Positions 37,361 through 47,625 of a stretch of 64,000 bases of DNA are shown here, piece after piece. Source of the stretch: Sipunculus nudus (taxonomy: Eukaryota; Annelida; Sipuncula; Golfingiida; Sipunculidae); NCBI GenBank assembly GCA_026874595.1, contig CM049313.1:74890659-74954658 (forward strand). Direction: 5' to 3'. Position 1 is the stretch's first letter. Every line of letters begins with the position of its first letter. A model generated the notes under the pieces. That model had not been told where the DNA came from, searched no databases, and saw only the letters and a list, made by a program, of their open reading frames with translations. A program made the position numbers and the translations under genes.

Positions 37361-38679
37361 AAATTATTTCAGCTTTGATTGTCAAGGATTATCAGCATTT
37401 ACTTGTATGATAAATTTTAATATGAGAAGAAAAAATGGCAGTGATTAAGGGGGGGGGGGGGGAGTTATAACAGTGTTGATTCATAAAACCTTCAGCGTAA
37501 CGTCTAAATCTGCTGACCATGGCAACTTGTTTAAGAATTTTATTTTATCGCACCGTCTATTTCAATACAGCACTGATTCAGTATATGCTCGAAATCTGCT
37601 CTCCAGACTTAAGAAAACGTTAATTGGGCACTCAAAGCTGCAGTGCGTGAGCATATACTGAAAATCTGCTCTATGAAATCCTCAGTGGTACACCTTGAGG
37701 CAGCAGAGAAATAGCAGAAGTTGCTTTATTTGCCATGATGGCTATTTCAGGACAGCATATTTTCAGTTTATCTGCTGTAAATCTACTGAGATTCGGTTAG
37801 TAATAGAGCATATGCTCTATAACTGCCAATTCTCGCAGCAGAGATGGAGCAGAATCGACGGGCGGTTAGTTAAATCTTCTGGATTGCTGCTCAAGTTGTC
37901 AGAATAATAATTATACAATTACAGTGCACGTACTCCACCCAGAAGTACCGAAAAGGGCGGATCTCAGACCGTGATACTTTCTTGCAAGGAAGGTGAGCCA
38001 TTGTACAATTATTCTAGGCAACTTACAGCAGAATTGTCTTTATGGTAGTCCCATTAAGTGTACATATGAAACAGTACTACTGTTGGTATCTACTAAAATA
38101 CTGGTAAACTTAATTTCCTTGTCCTGAGATATGTAAGAGAAATATTTAGGAATTATACCCTGTCTTATCTCTAAAATACTGAATCTGTTACCCCAGATTA
38201 TTGGCGTTCTTTTTTTCTTTCACGGTCCTACATTATCTCAAGGTGGTCCTAGTGGTATTTGGCAGGCCTATGCCTGCACTGGTGGGTTGCTTCCTTATTC
38301 TTGTGGAAAATTGTGTTTAGCTGAAGTTCGGATATTCAAGGAGGAATATTATTCCATTCGTGTAATATTTCCATAGTGCGTACGCTGGGCTGTACTTGCC
38401 ATCTTATTTCAAAGTGAAGGACCGATCTTCCATTAATACCATGTTGCACTTATGTTCATTAAATTTGTTTTACAATTGTCAGTTGTTGTTCATTTGTATT
38501 GAATTGTGCGAACGTTTTCTTATCATGCAATAAGTTCTAAAAGAACCAGGGGCAAGGTCCTTAAGGTCAGGGGACCTTAGGATGAAACCTTGACATCCTT
38601 GCAACTCATAATTTATCGTTGTCTCTGAATTGTCATGGTCAGAGTCGGTTCTCAAGTCAACATATACACGATTAGATTT
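37361..38679. other. Unassigned DNA with one inverted repeat
   Basis: A run of about 16 G lies near 37449-37464. TCAGTATATGCTC (37578-37590) is inverted exactly as GAGCATATACTGA (37649-37661), with AATCTGCTCT following both. Related words (AGCAGATTTTCAGCAG, ATGCTCTCC) occur at 36.1-36.26 kb, so a family with these motifs may exist. Confidence 0.4.
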
Positions 38680-39025
38680 CAAACCAATTTCTGTGGTCTA
38701 GGGGTAGTACACAGGGCTCAAAGCCGGGAGATCGTGAGTTCGAATCTCAACTTAGACTGTTTACGCCCGGCCCCACCCACAACCCAACAATGGTGCTTCA
38801 CTCACAAACAGTGCGCCTTTTGGGGGTTCCTCGGCTTATGAGAGCCATCAATGGGGATGAGACACACCAAGAACCCGCAGAAAGATACACCGAGCCTGGT
38901 TGATACCAGGAATATCTTGTTTAATCCCCTGTCACGTACTCCGACACAGGAATGGAACTCTGCAGACCTACATTTTACTTATTTAAGCAAACATTAAAAT
39001 TGGAGGTGGTAAGCTCCATCCAAAA
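38680..39025 (+). repeat. tRNA-derived SINE, copy 4 (best preserved)
   Basis: Box A TGGTCTAGGGGTAGTACA (about 38692) and box B GAGTTCGAATC (about 38737) lie about 42 bp apart, the spacing of a tRNA gene promoter. The body contains 'gtgcgccttttgggggttcc', 'ataccaggaatatcttg' and 'gaactctgcagacctacatt', and the tail is 'aaaattggaggtggtaagctcc'. It represents the family best. The tRNA cannot be named, because the anticodon arm is not well formed. Confidence 0.8.
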
Positions 39026-39194
39026 AATAAAAGAAATAAAAAAAGATTTGGATTCAGTTTTAAAAAAGACGAAAGCTCAAACACAGACAAGATGTATTTC
39101 TTGAGCAAACGACAAACCGAAAATTGTTGACTACCATCTGTTATGTCAAGGTAAAAAAAATTCTGCTTCGAAATGAATTTGAATTGAAAACATT

Positions 39195-39257
<63 letters not shown>
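39195..39257. repeat. (AT)n microsatellite
   Basis: 'acatacatacat' leading into about 50 bp of AT dinucleotides. Confidence 0.95.
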
Positions 39258-39260
<3 letters not shown>

Positions 39261-39896
39261 GTAAAACATACTGTACATGTCATTACCATAATTACACTAT
39301 AGAAGATACGACAAATCACCGAGGCGCTCTCAACAGCATTTCAGTAGTATTAACCATACCTTCCCGCATCCGTCCTACATAAAGTTCTAAAATATCCAGG
39401 CAAAAAACTTGATCAAGGTAAAAACTAAGCAAACAATATATATAACCATGGAGCAAATTTATTTAATGGCGGCCGGTCCCGTTTCTGCACAGCATGAAAA
39501 TATTAAAGAAGTCCGCTCTTCTATCAAGTAAGCATTCAAGTAATTAGATTAAAGTCTCTGCGGTTAATTTAATCAGCAGCTTTCGTGCCGGTGCATAATT
39601 CATCTCGACTAATTAATTTTCTGACACTATTTATTGATGTTTTCATGAAAATATTTAAACACGGCAGCAGGGTTTTACTGTGAAGATGACAAAGCTAATA
39701 ATTGACTTAGAGGTATTTAATATTATCAATGACGGCTAATGGATAGCGACGGATTGTAAAGAGTGTAACGTGAGTTTTAAATCGTTTTAATTACTGATTG
39801 AAACACAAGACTAATCACTCAGCTGTCCACATCGTAATGAGGCTGACTCAAGTAAATAAGGATTGATTGAAAATCTAGTCAATGTCAATCAAATCT
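39258..39896. other. Unique DNA, candidate regulatory stretch
   Basis: 39,500-39,890 is free of recognised repeats. It holds many homeodomain-like cores (TAATTAGATTAA, CTAATTAATTTT, TTTTAATTACTGATTGA) and several TGATTGA words. It is suggestive of a conserved non-coding element and nothing more. Confidence 0.3.
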
Positions 39897-39982
39897 TCCT
39901 CTCTCTCTCTTTCTCTCTCTCTCTCTACATATATATATATATATATATATCCGTACAAGTATATATATATATATATGTATCT

Positions 39983-40034
<52 letters not shown>
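39897..40034. repeat. (CT)n(AT)n compound microsatellite
   Basis: About 30 bp of CT, then AT blocks broken by 'ccgtacaagt' and 'gtatcttaa'. Confidence 0.95.
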
Positions 40035-40037
<3 letters not shown>

Positions 40038-40200
40038 TAAAACCTCGCCTAATACCACCCCGGATCAACAACCAACCCAAAGTTACGACCATTTGTTCAC
40101 GGTTCAGTTTCATTTTCACTCTTAATATAAAAAACGACCTCGGTTAGACGACCACCTCGAAAATGCGACCACTGTATCGAGTCCCATGGAATGTTGTTAT
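40035..40200. mobile_element. Possible degenerate mariner-type MITE fragment
   Basis: ACATTAAAACCTCGCCTAAT at the left edge follows directly on the (TA)n array. The inside has repeated 'cgaccacctcg' and 'gcgaccac' words like those at 1.98-2.16 kb. Mariner elements insert at TA, which would explain the position beside the array. A right end was not found. Confidence 0.35.
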
Positions 40201-40580
40201 TTCTAAATACATATTTTTTTATTCAATGACAAAAACGGTAGTCATCAATGTCGGCCTAGCATTTTTAAATTGTTTAAACATATTTAAATTCTAGCGTGAA
40301 ATAAGCGTGGTTGTGAACAATTTTGTAGAGCGTGGTACTCTGTGTTAATATGAGGCTGATAGGGAGACAGGTGCTATGACCTCTGTTGGCCGAGAGATCG
40401 GCTTGGAGATCGTTAATTAGCTGGAACACCAAGATGATCATCCTCCGGAGCTTAGACGATGTGTACGCCCGGAGGTTGGCCATGGCGTGTGTGGTGTCAT
40501 GAGCTCGTGATGTGGCGGAATGGATCATAAGACCTAAGTGTCGCGCACGACGGCAAAGTCACGACCTTTATTATATGCAG
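40201..40580. other. Unassigned DNA
   Basis: No feature recognised. Confidence 0.4.
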
Positions 40581-40705
40581 TTGCGGAGGGGGCAGATGTC
40601 CGGATCCTTTTGTACCGTAACAACCTTTTTTTTAGGGGTAAAACCAGTTTTTTCTTTGGCCGGGACCCTCCCGTTCTTGATCAGGGGACCCTTTTTTTAC
40701 TAGCA
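40581..40705. mobile_element. GATCC-ended MITE, copy 2 (partial)
   Basis: Shares with 34262-34448 the order GGATCC, 'caaccttttttt', 'accagtttttt', 'ggccgggaccctcc' and 'ggggaccctttttttac'. The right TIR is not visible. Confidence 0.5.
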
Positions 40706-40749
40706 GACCGAACGTCTTCTGAGCTATAGCGATGAGTCTTTGTCCGTTG

Positions 40750-41520
40750 TCCTTCCGTCCGTCCGTCCGTCCGCCCGCTAGCAGGGCACAAATCATAACC
40801 ACTGGTTCTAGAAATTTCTTACTATACATCGAGGAAGGTCTATAAAAAATCTCCTCGGAAACCTGAAATCAGGTCTCTGTTATCCATATCATCCGAGCTA
40901 TGGGGTTCGTAAGTACCCTCCAGAATAATATATAATAATAAATTATAATAATATAATAATAATATATGAACGGTCATCTGTTAACAAGGCACAAATTGTG
41001 ACCGCTGGACCGAGAGACTTTTAACTGAACACCCATGGAGGTCAATAAAGATCTCCTTGAAACGTGAAATTAGGTCTCTCTTACCTATAACCTTCGAACT
41101 GTGGGGCTCGTAAATACTCCCCGGGAAAAAATAACTCTATGGAAAATCTTCTTGGAAATCTGAAATAAGGTCTCTGTTACCCATATCTTCTGAGCTATGG
41201 TGCTTGTATCCCACCCCAACCCACCAGAATAATTAAAATTTGATATAAAAACTCCAGTATCTGAATAACAAATGCATTGATCGCCATGATTGTTCATATA
41301 CATATTGATCATGGAGTGTTTTATTAGTTCTTGTTGACTGGTGGCGCTACCTGTAACTTTTCGATTTTTTTACGCATTTTTTTTTTAATTTTTGGGAACT
41401 TCAAATGAGGCGGTCATCTGTTGACAGGGCACAGATCGTTAACTCTGGACCTAGAAATTTCAAACCGAAATTCCAGGGAGGTCACTAAAAATCTGTTTGG
41501 AAACCTGAAATTATTGGCGT
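40750..41520 (+). repeat. Cluster of a dispersed repeat (GGCACAAAT...GGAAACCTGAAAT modules)
   Basis: It is preceded by a CGTC tetranucleotide run (about 40753-40780). Partial units start at about 40784, 40987 and 41427 with GGGCACAAATC-like words. They continue as CTAGAAATTT, CCATGGAGGTCAATAAA, GGAAACCTGAAAT and AGGTCTCTGTTACCCATATC, and a further partial unit sits at 41125-41235. A second module, GACTGGTGGCGCTACC to ACGCATTTTTTTT, lies at 41335-41390. Both modules recur inverted at 59410-59745. The family is unknown, and I see no coding. Confidence 0.75.
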
Positions 41521-42589
41521 AGTTTCTGTCAAGTGGCGCTGCAATTGCTTTTAGCAAAATAATGTATTTATGGGAACATATTGAAAATGTCCCACTTGGT
41601 CCACATTTGACAATGTTTCCGTAATTTTAAGACCAACAGCGGCCTAAAGAGGAGTTTTATGAAAATGGTTTAGTACCATCACCGCCAAGTATAATATAGA
41701 TTCAATGATAAATAATGAAAAACATGCAGAATATCATGTCAGAAAACATTTCCCAGGTTTAAGTTATTCATGCAATATATAAATTAACGTACATGCTGTA
41801 TCTCTTTGCGAACTGCCTGTCCATGAAACGAACTTGGGCCCCTTGTGGTTCAACGACCATTTGGTCTGTATCTTTTATTTCCCTTCAGCATTCATTTACT
41901 GGTAAACATTTACAACCGAAGAGTCCGACTAAAAGACACCAATCACCAGGAACTGTCCCCTTAAATTAACATGATTTACAACTAAGGCAAATCTGATAAT
42001 GAATTACTGAAATTTGCTGGAAAAAAAAATGGCCATCTATTAAAGCCTGAGGCTATCATAATGGATATGATATCTGGACACAAAATCTGTGGCCACTTGA
42101 CAGAGTTCTTCCTCAGGGAGGAGTCTGTATCGGGGCGCTTGTTCCCCTTGATACCACCGGCTGCAGTCATTGTTGTTTCGGCCAGCGGGGGTCAAGAGGC
42201 TCCTATACATCGGTAAGTCCCCGGGGCAAGGTCGAGTCACAGTCGGAATTTCAATTACGGTAGAGCTGGTAACCTTTGTCAGACCAATCTATTCCCGAGG
42301 TCTAGACCCTAAACCCAGGCCATGGAACTTTATCAATTACCATTGACGCGCGGTTTTCCTAATTAATAACAGATAGGATGAATCATTCTAGCCCTTTGTT
42401 GACCTTCATCAGCCCAGCAGTAGTATCACTGTAAGAAAAATCTTTAGTCCGCCCTTATTTTCCTTAAAATGTTCGCTGATATATTTTGTTCCTGTTTTTA
42501 ATTGTTGATATTCTTCATTACGCATAATTGCTTAAAGAAATTTAAAATGTTATTAAGTGTGAGGAAAATAGCAAGACAATAGAGCAGCT
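41521..42589. other. Unassigned DNA
   Basis: No feature recognised. Confidence 0.4.
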
Positions 42590-42845
42590 TGACAAACTCT
42601 GATGGTAGAGCAATAGAAAATGCAATGCCTGATATTAGAGCAACGGGAAATAGCATGAGAACAAAACACAGCAGATAATTCCATGAAATTATTCCAAAAG
42701 GGAAATGCTATCACAATGAATAAATGGGAAATGCCATCATAACAGAGGAATGGAAAATGGCATGACATAAAACAAATTGATATTGCGTGACAGTAGAGAA
42801 ATAGAAAATGGTGTAACAATCGAAAACCGGAAAACGACGTGACAT
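42590..42845. repeat. Diverged minisatellite, unit about 30 bp
   Basis: Words of the form 'gtagagcaatagaaaatgcaatg' recur with drift: 'attagagcaacgggaaatagcatg', 'aacagaggaatggaaaatggcatgac', 'cagtagagaaatagaaaatggtg'. Period varies, so the array is old. Confidence 0.65.
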
Positions 42846-43123
42846 TTTAACTGAAAATTGTGTACCGACATTGATTTTTAGGATTTCCTGTTTCTAAGAT
42901 TAAAGGAAATTATATGTATTCTTCTATCCTGTGTAAAACAGCTTAAACTTATCAAACTTTCAATAACAGCAGATACTTTATGTAATAAGGTTTTAATTTT
43001 TTATGATATTCCGTAAATGTAGGATGATCAATCATATATCAGACGACATTCTATAATATATCAGGTAAAAATATATTAAAAATGCATTAAAGTACAACAT
43101 GGCTATATATCATGGTTAATCCC

Positions 43124-43198
43124 TGCCGGTGGCTCAATGAATAAAGCGTGCTAGGGATCCGGCCCAATGAATGGTATTGGGTTTACCTACAAACATCA
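43124..43198 (+). repeat. tRNA-like SINE head abutting (AT)n
   Basis: GCCGGTGGCTCAATGAATAA and the following GCGTG resemble the D-arm of a tRNA, with box A near TGGCTCAATGAATA. A weak box B (GGGTTTACCTAC) follows about 45 bp later. It runs directly into an (AT)n array. It is distinct from the four-copy SINE family. Confidence 0.45.
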
Positions 43199-43200
43199 AG

Positions 43201-43279
<79 letters not shown>
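43199..43279. repeat. (AT)n microsatellite
   Basis: About 80 bp of AT with two GTAT interruptions. Confidence 0.95.
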
Positions 43280-43282
<3 letters not shown>

Positions 43283-43352
43283 GATGAACGGAGAGTACGG
43301 AAGATATACCAAACATAGAATGTACACTCTGGCCCAACCAAAAAACAAAAAA

Positions 43353-43637
43353 CAAAAATCGACCGACTTTGTCGCATGTATTGGCTCACTACACGATTTC
43401 GCTAATCGCACGAAAGTGCAAGACTCTTGGCGACGCCGATTAAATCGCGTCGCTTGGGGTGTCACACTCCACGACAATGTACATCCGTTGGTACATAGTC
43501 GCCCGATTCTATAAATCGACCGTTAAAATCGGCGTCGCCAAGAGTCTGGCATTGTCAAAGAAAATCGGCCGATTTTATCGGGCGATTAGCGAAATCGTAT
43601 AGTGAGCCAATGTTTGCGACAAAGTCGGCCGATTTTG
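43353..43637. mobile_element. 285-bp MITE with long inverted repeats
   Basis: The left arm starts CAAAAATCGACCGACTTTG and continues TCGCATGTATTGGCTCACTA. The right arm, reverse-complemented, starts CAAAATCGGCCGACTTTGTC and continues GCAAACATTGGCTCACTA. Pairing extends with gaps to AGACTCTTGGCGACGCCGAT, giving arms of about 100 bp. The centre is about 70 bp. There is no coding. Arm identity is high, so insertion looks fairly recent. A target duplication is not clear. Confidence 0.85.
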
Positions 43638-45594
43638 TTAATTATTGTTTGGTAAGAGTTCACGTTCTGTACGTTGTCACTATTAGTCATTATTAGTGTA
43701 AATTGTATAATGACATATTTTTGTATTTAAAAAAATTAAAGACCGATTTTGGTAAAAATTCAAATTTCATGTTTTCCTTAGCAAAGTAACTTAAACGTAT
43801 GTAAGAGTTTTCTGAACAAGAAACACAATTGTATAGTTACAAATCATGGATGACACTAATCAACTCTTTGTACTCTCTGTCCATCATTAAAAGTTTTTCC
43901 CTTTAGATAGGTTTTTCGCCCTTTCACAGGTTCTCCTTAAAGTCAGCTAAAGAAAGGTGCCAGGGAAGAAAGTGTATTAATAAATAAATAGCCCAAAGTA
44001 TGAGGAAATTAGAGAAGACAGGAATGAATAGCGGGAAACTGTTGACTGAGGCAATATCAAGTCCAGGGCACGCAGCAATACCTGCTGTATACATGTCGGG
44101 TAACCTGATAGGCAAAAGCGTTCATGTGAACTGATTTCGGGTACACCTTTTCACGGAGTCAGCGGCTACACTTTAATTCGTTTTAATATATTTAATCTGA
44201 CAGACAACAGAGAGTCGTTAGATATATAAGTCATCGTCACACGTCTACGGAAATTAATAATAAATATTAAAACCTAATCACGCAAATATCTGCTGATATA
44301 GGCGTTTACTGTGTGTAGCACTCAAGTTAAAAAAAAAAGATGATATAGTGTTGACTAGTTTATACAGGATAGAAGAATACATATCACTTCTTTGAACTTC
44401 TAGAAACAGTAGATCATTGAATTCACACAAACATACAAGTAGAATGTCATTTCTAAATTAAAGTTCGTGTTTGATGAAATAGCCTTTCTGAATGTATATA
44501 TGATCAGCCGCCGCAATCGTTCAAAGGGTTCAAGACCAATCCTTTTCTGACCTTTGGACCTTTCTTTAGGTTATGTTTTTAGTCCTCCTGGGTTTGACCC
44601 CTCTTTCCTAAATCCAGAAAACCCCAAACCCTGACCCACTCCCTGAGATATGCGGAGAAAACCATTCTATTGATGAAGGACGGTTCATCCTCCTGTCTCA
44701 GTTCGCATACAAGTGTATTGTTCATATGCCCCTACTGGTTCCTCGCTTCTCTCAAGCCGATGTGTAACCAACAAGTCACTTTTCCGACACAGCATATTTC
44801 TTTGGACAAGCCACAAAGCGAACAAATATTCCCTTTTGGTTTTCTCGTAGAAAGCTCAGTATTTGATCGGCGATAGAGGGGAGATGGGAACACGCGCTTC
44901 GGTAAATGTGACACCGAAAATCGGCAAACTAAAGCCACTCCCAGTATACCTGTTGTCCTATGTTAGAGTATAAAGCCCCCCCCCCCCCCCGTTTTTTTTT
45001 ATTTTAGGATCCTGTATCCGCCCCCTTTCACTATAGTTATAATATGAATGTCGATATGAAAGCCATCACGACTCTACAGAGCCTAATATAAATGTAATAG
45101 GCTGTCACAGTCAGTTTGGCCGTACCTGGAAGACTTTCGAAACGGATACCAATACTTCAACGACGAGACAATGACTGTCCTGAATAATTCGCAGACAATC
45201 CAGTCACATACTTACCCTGAATACAATAATCAGTAGGCATTTATATTGGGCTGGTAAGCCTTACTTGAGTCGTGATATAAGCCATACGGGGAAATGTACT
45301 GCAACGTTCGTACATCCTGTTCCCTTTATATCGTGGTAAATTGCCTATAAACATCATATAATCTTAGGCTAGGAGTGATGAACACATATTAAATCGCAGA
45401 CAAAACTGAAACTCCTTTTTTTTAACGAGTCGGTTCCTGTATCGCGTACAAGTATCTTGCCGTCTAGAAACCTGTGCGAGCCATGTAAATATTTGCATCA
45501 TTATAGAACCTTACAGTGCGGTCCTCGATACCAAATGTAAAAGCACTCTGACGCTTGTAGGCTGTCGCACACTCTCTATTGTAAGAGGGCCAAA
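43638..45594. other. Unassigned DNA
   Basis: 44.5-44.67 kb and 44.96-45.03 kb contain CCTTTGGACCTTTCTTTAGG, a C-run and GGATCCTGTATCCGCCCCC, reminiscent of the GATCC-ended MITE family but too broken to call. Confidence 0.35.
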
Positions 45595-45804
45595 ATGGCC
45601 CTACTTATATTCGTAATGCGATTTTGTGAAAGGTTGAGTGACTTGCAAAGGAATGAACGATTAACTTATAGGGCGGATCTAGATGCGAAGCCTTGCATTG
45701 ACGGAGGTGTGCGCTCTCTTGGTGTCTTCTATGATCGTTTATGTAATCCATGGGGAAAGTTCCAATTTGAAGATGTTCAGGAACATGCTTTAGTAAATGG
45801 TTAA
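45595..45804 (+). pseudogene. Possible LINE ORF2 C-terminal fragment
   Basis: The 69-codon open frame contains GGVRSLGVFYDRLCNPWGKF and FEDVQEHALVNG. In order and spacing these recall the 'GI..l.DlyDe.g.f.sFeelq.ky.l' segment near the C-terminus of L1/Tx1-type ORF2 proteins. No reverse transcriptase motif is visible nearby and the following frames are broken. The similarity is judged from memory of the family pattern and may be accidental. Confidence 0.3.
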
Positions 45805-47299
45805 TGATCCTTATATCTAGTCACGATGGTCAAATGGTGATCAAAAAACCAAAATTGATAGAGTATGTGTGTATTTTATTCACATTGGAGGCAAAATCTT
45901 CGTCAGTCTAGATCTTTCTTGTCTCCATTTTCTATTTCCTAACTTCTTCTAGTCTTCGTTATTTTATATATGTTGTTTTCATCTCGAAGGAATCTTGAAC
46001 TCCGTTCAGATGCAGCGTTTATATTTTGTATCGTCTATCTATGACAACTTAATTTTATTAAATCTTTCAATTTAATCCAAGATGAGGATTTCATCCGTAG
46101 TTATGCCACATTTTCATTTTATTTACGATCTCTTTTTCTTAGAGACGGATTTGCTTTGAAAACACACAAAAGCCTACCACAAAAGCCTGGCATTCTCTTT
46201 TGGAACCTGATTCTTTCAGTTTTCTGATATGACTTAAATGTTCATGTTTTTTCCAACGTTTTATCCTTTGATTCGATTCTTTTGGACGCAGACCTACCTT
46301 CTGTCACCTGGTATATTAGAATTGATCAAATTTTATAACTCAGTTTTATAACCCAAAATCTTTATAAAGAATATATAAAACAAAAATATATCACTCATGG
46401 AAGTCTCCCTTCTATTGAATGTTGGTTATAAAAATTTTAAACATTGTTCTTGGGATTAATGGGGCATATAAGACTTATTCTAGACGTATTTATAATTCAG
46501 TCAATATTTTGTTTCGTCATGTTATAGGCGTATATTTTTCAATGGAAATTGTTGTAAAATACCTAAGTTGTGTATTTCTTCTCTTTTTATTATTATTATA
46601 AGTATTATTATTATGAACATGTAATACCTTTAAAGGCTTAACTCACGCGCATCCAAATGCAGTCCCTATGGCTCGAGACTGAGATTTAAAATATAAATAA
46701 AAAAAAATATCCACAAGAATGCCAGGAAAACAGGTGAAGCGGTCATGTTTAATTGTATCGTCTGCTGAGTAGAACGGAATAAGCCACCATTGACACAAGG
46801 GAAGCTCGAAGCTTTGGAAACATCCAGTGACAGCGTATATTGACAATAAGGCTTTATGTTTCGCTTAATCCTTTCCTCTCCTAGGTTACGAAGAGACTGG
46901 CGGACGTGACGTCATAGATCCCCGGTTTGTCTTTAGTTTCAACAACCTCCGGCAGTCATTGAACTCAATGGTGAAATGCTTTCTGTTTCCAAGGCCAGTT
47001 TCGTAAGATTTACCATCGCAGACAAACATTCAATAAAAGAACAGACTAACAAAATTTCAAAAAGGAAAATCTGGGATACGTTTGTACAATATGCTTCAAT
47101 GTGATCGGTTTTATGGGCTGGTTAATTTAGATATAACCACCATATCCAATCTACCACTGCATTTTTAGGGTCAATCACATGAAATATTAATTCAGCCAGT
47201 AATTTTTATTTCATCAACAGCTGTGGTCGCTATTAAAATGCTATTTGTAGCTGGTACCAGGAGAGGTCAATGATATTTAGTTAGCTGGCAACCATGTTA
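45805..47299. other. Unassigned AT-rich DNA
   Basis: A TTATTATTA run lies near 46585-46615. GTGACGTCATAG, a CRE-like palindrome, lies near 46905. No gene recognised. Confidence 0.35.
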
Positions 47300-47625
47300 A
47301 GGAAAAAGACTAACGACGTTACGTTTACGATAGGTGATGCCAGCCTTTCGCCTGAGATCGTTTCTACTCCAAACGTACCTCTTCCTCGTAGGCACTGTGG
47401 GCGGCCGGGACTACTTTTCTCAACTGTCAAACATTAAAATCAAAACGTGTTACATTTCAAGGAAACATCTTCTTTTTATATTTCGATTGCGTTATTTTGT
47501 ATGGTTACAAAATATTACTTATTCCATCCTTATCACAAAAAACACAAATGTTTATGTTGTTTACCTTGAAACAATTATAATCCGACATATTTGAATGAAC
47601 TACATTCCGCGCAGTGTGAAATGAT
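47300..47625 (+). repeat. Unknown dispersed repeat A, copy 1
   Basis: GGCACTGTGGGCGGCCGGGA followed by CTACTTTTCTCAACTGTCAAAC and a 'ttacatttcaaggaaacatc' segment aligns with 56700-56980 over about 250 bp. An open frame through it is not conserved in the other copy. Ends are not defined. Confidence 0.6.

Noticed and set aside
38690-38760. Possible tRNA gene
   Set aside because: Box A and box B are good but acceptor and anticodon stems do not form and the sequence continues into the SINE body.
40753-40783. CRISPR-like short direct repeats
   Set aside because: This is a simple CGTC tetranucleotide run without spacers; no CRISPR array is present anywhere in the window.
43167-43514. 115-codon open frame across an (AT)n array
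   Set aside because: Half is microsatellite and the rest is the left arm of the 285-bp inverted-repeat element.
46905-46916. CRE palindrome TGACGTCA as a regulatory site
   Set aside because: Single 8-bp match without a nearby gene; expected by chance at this scale.
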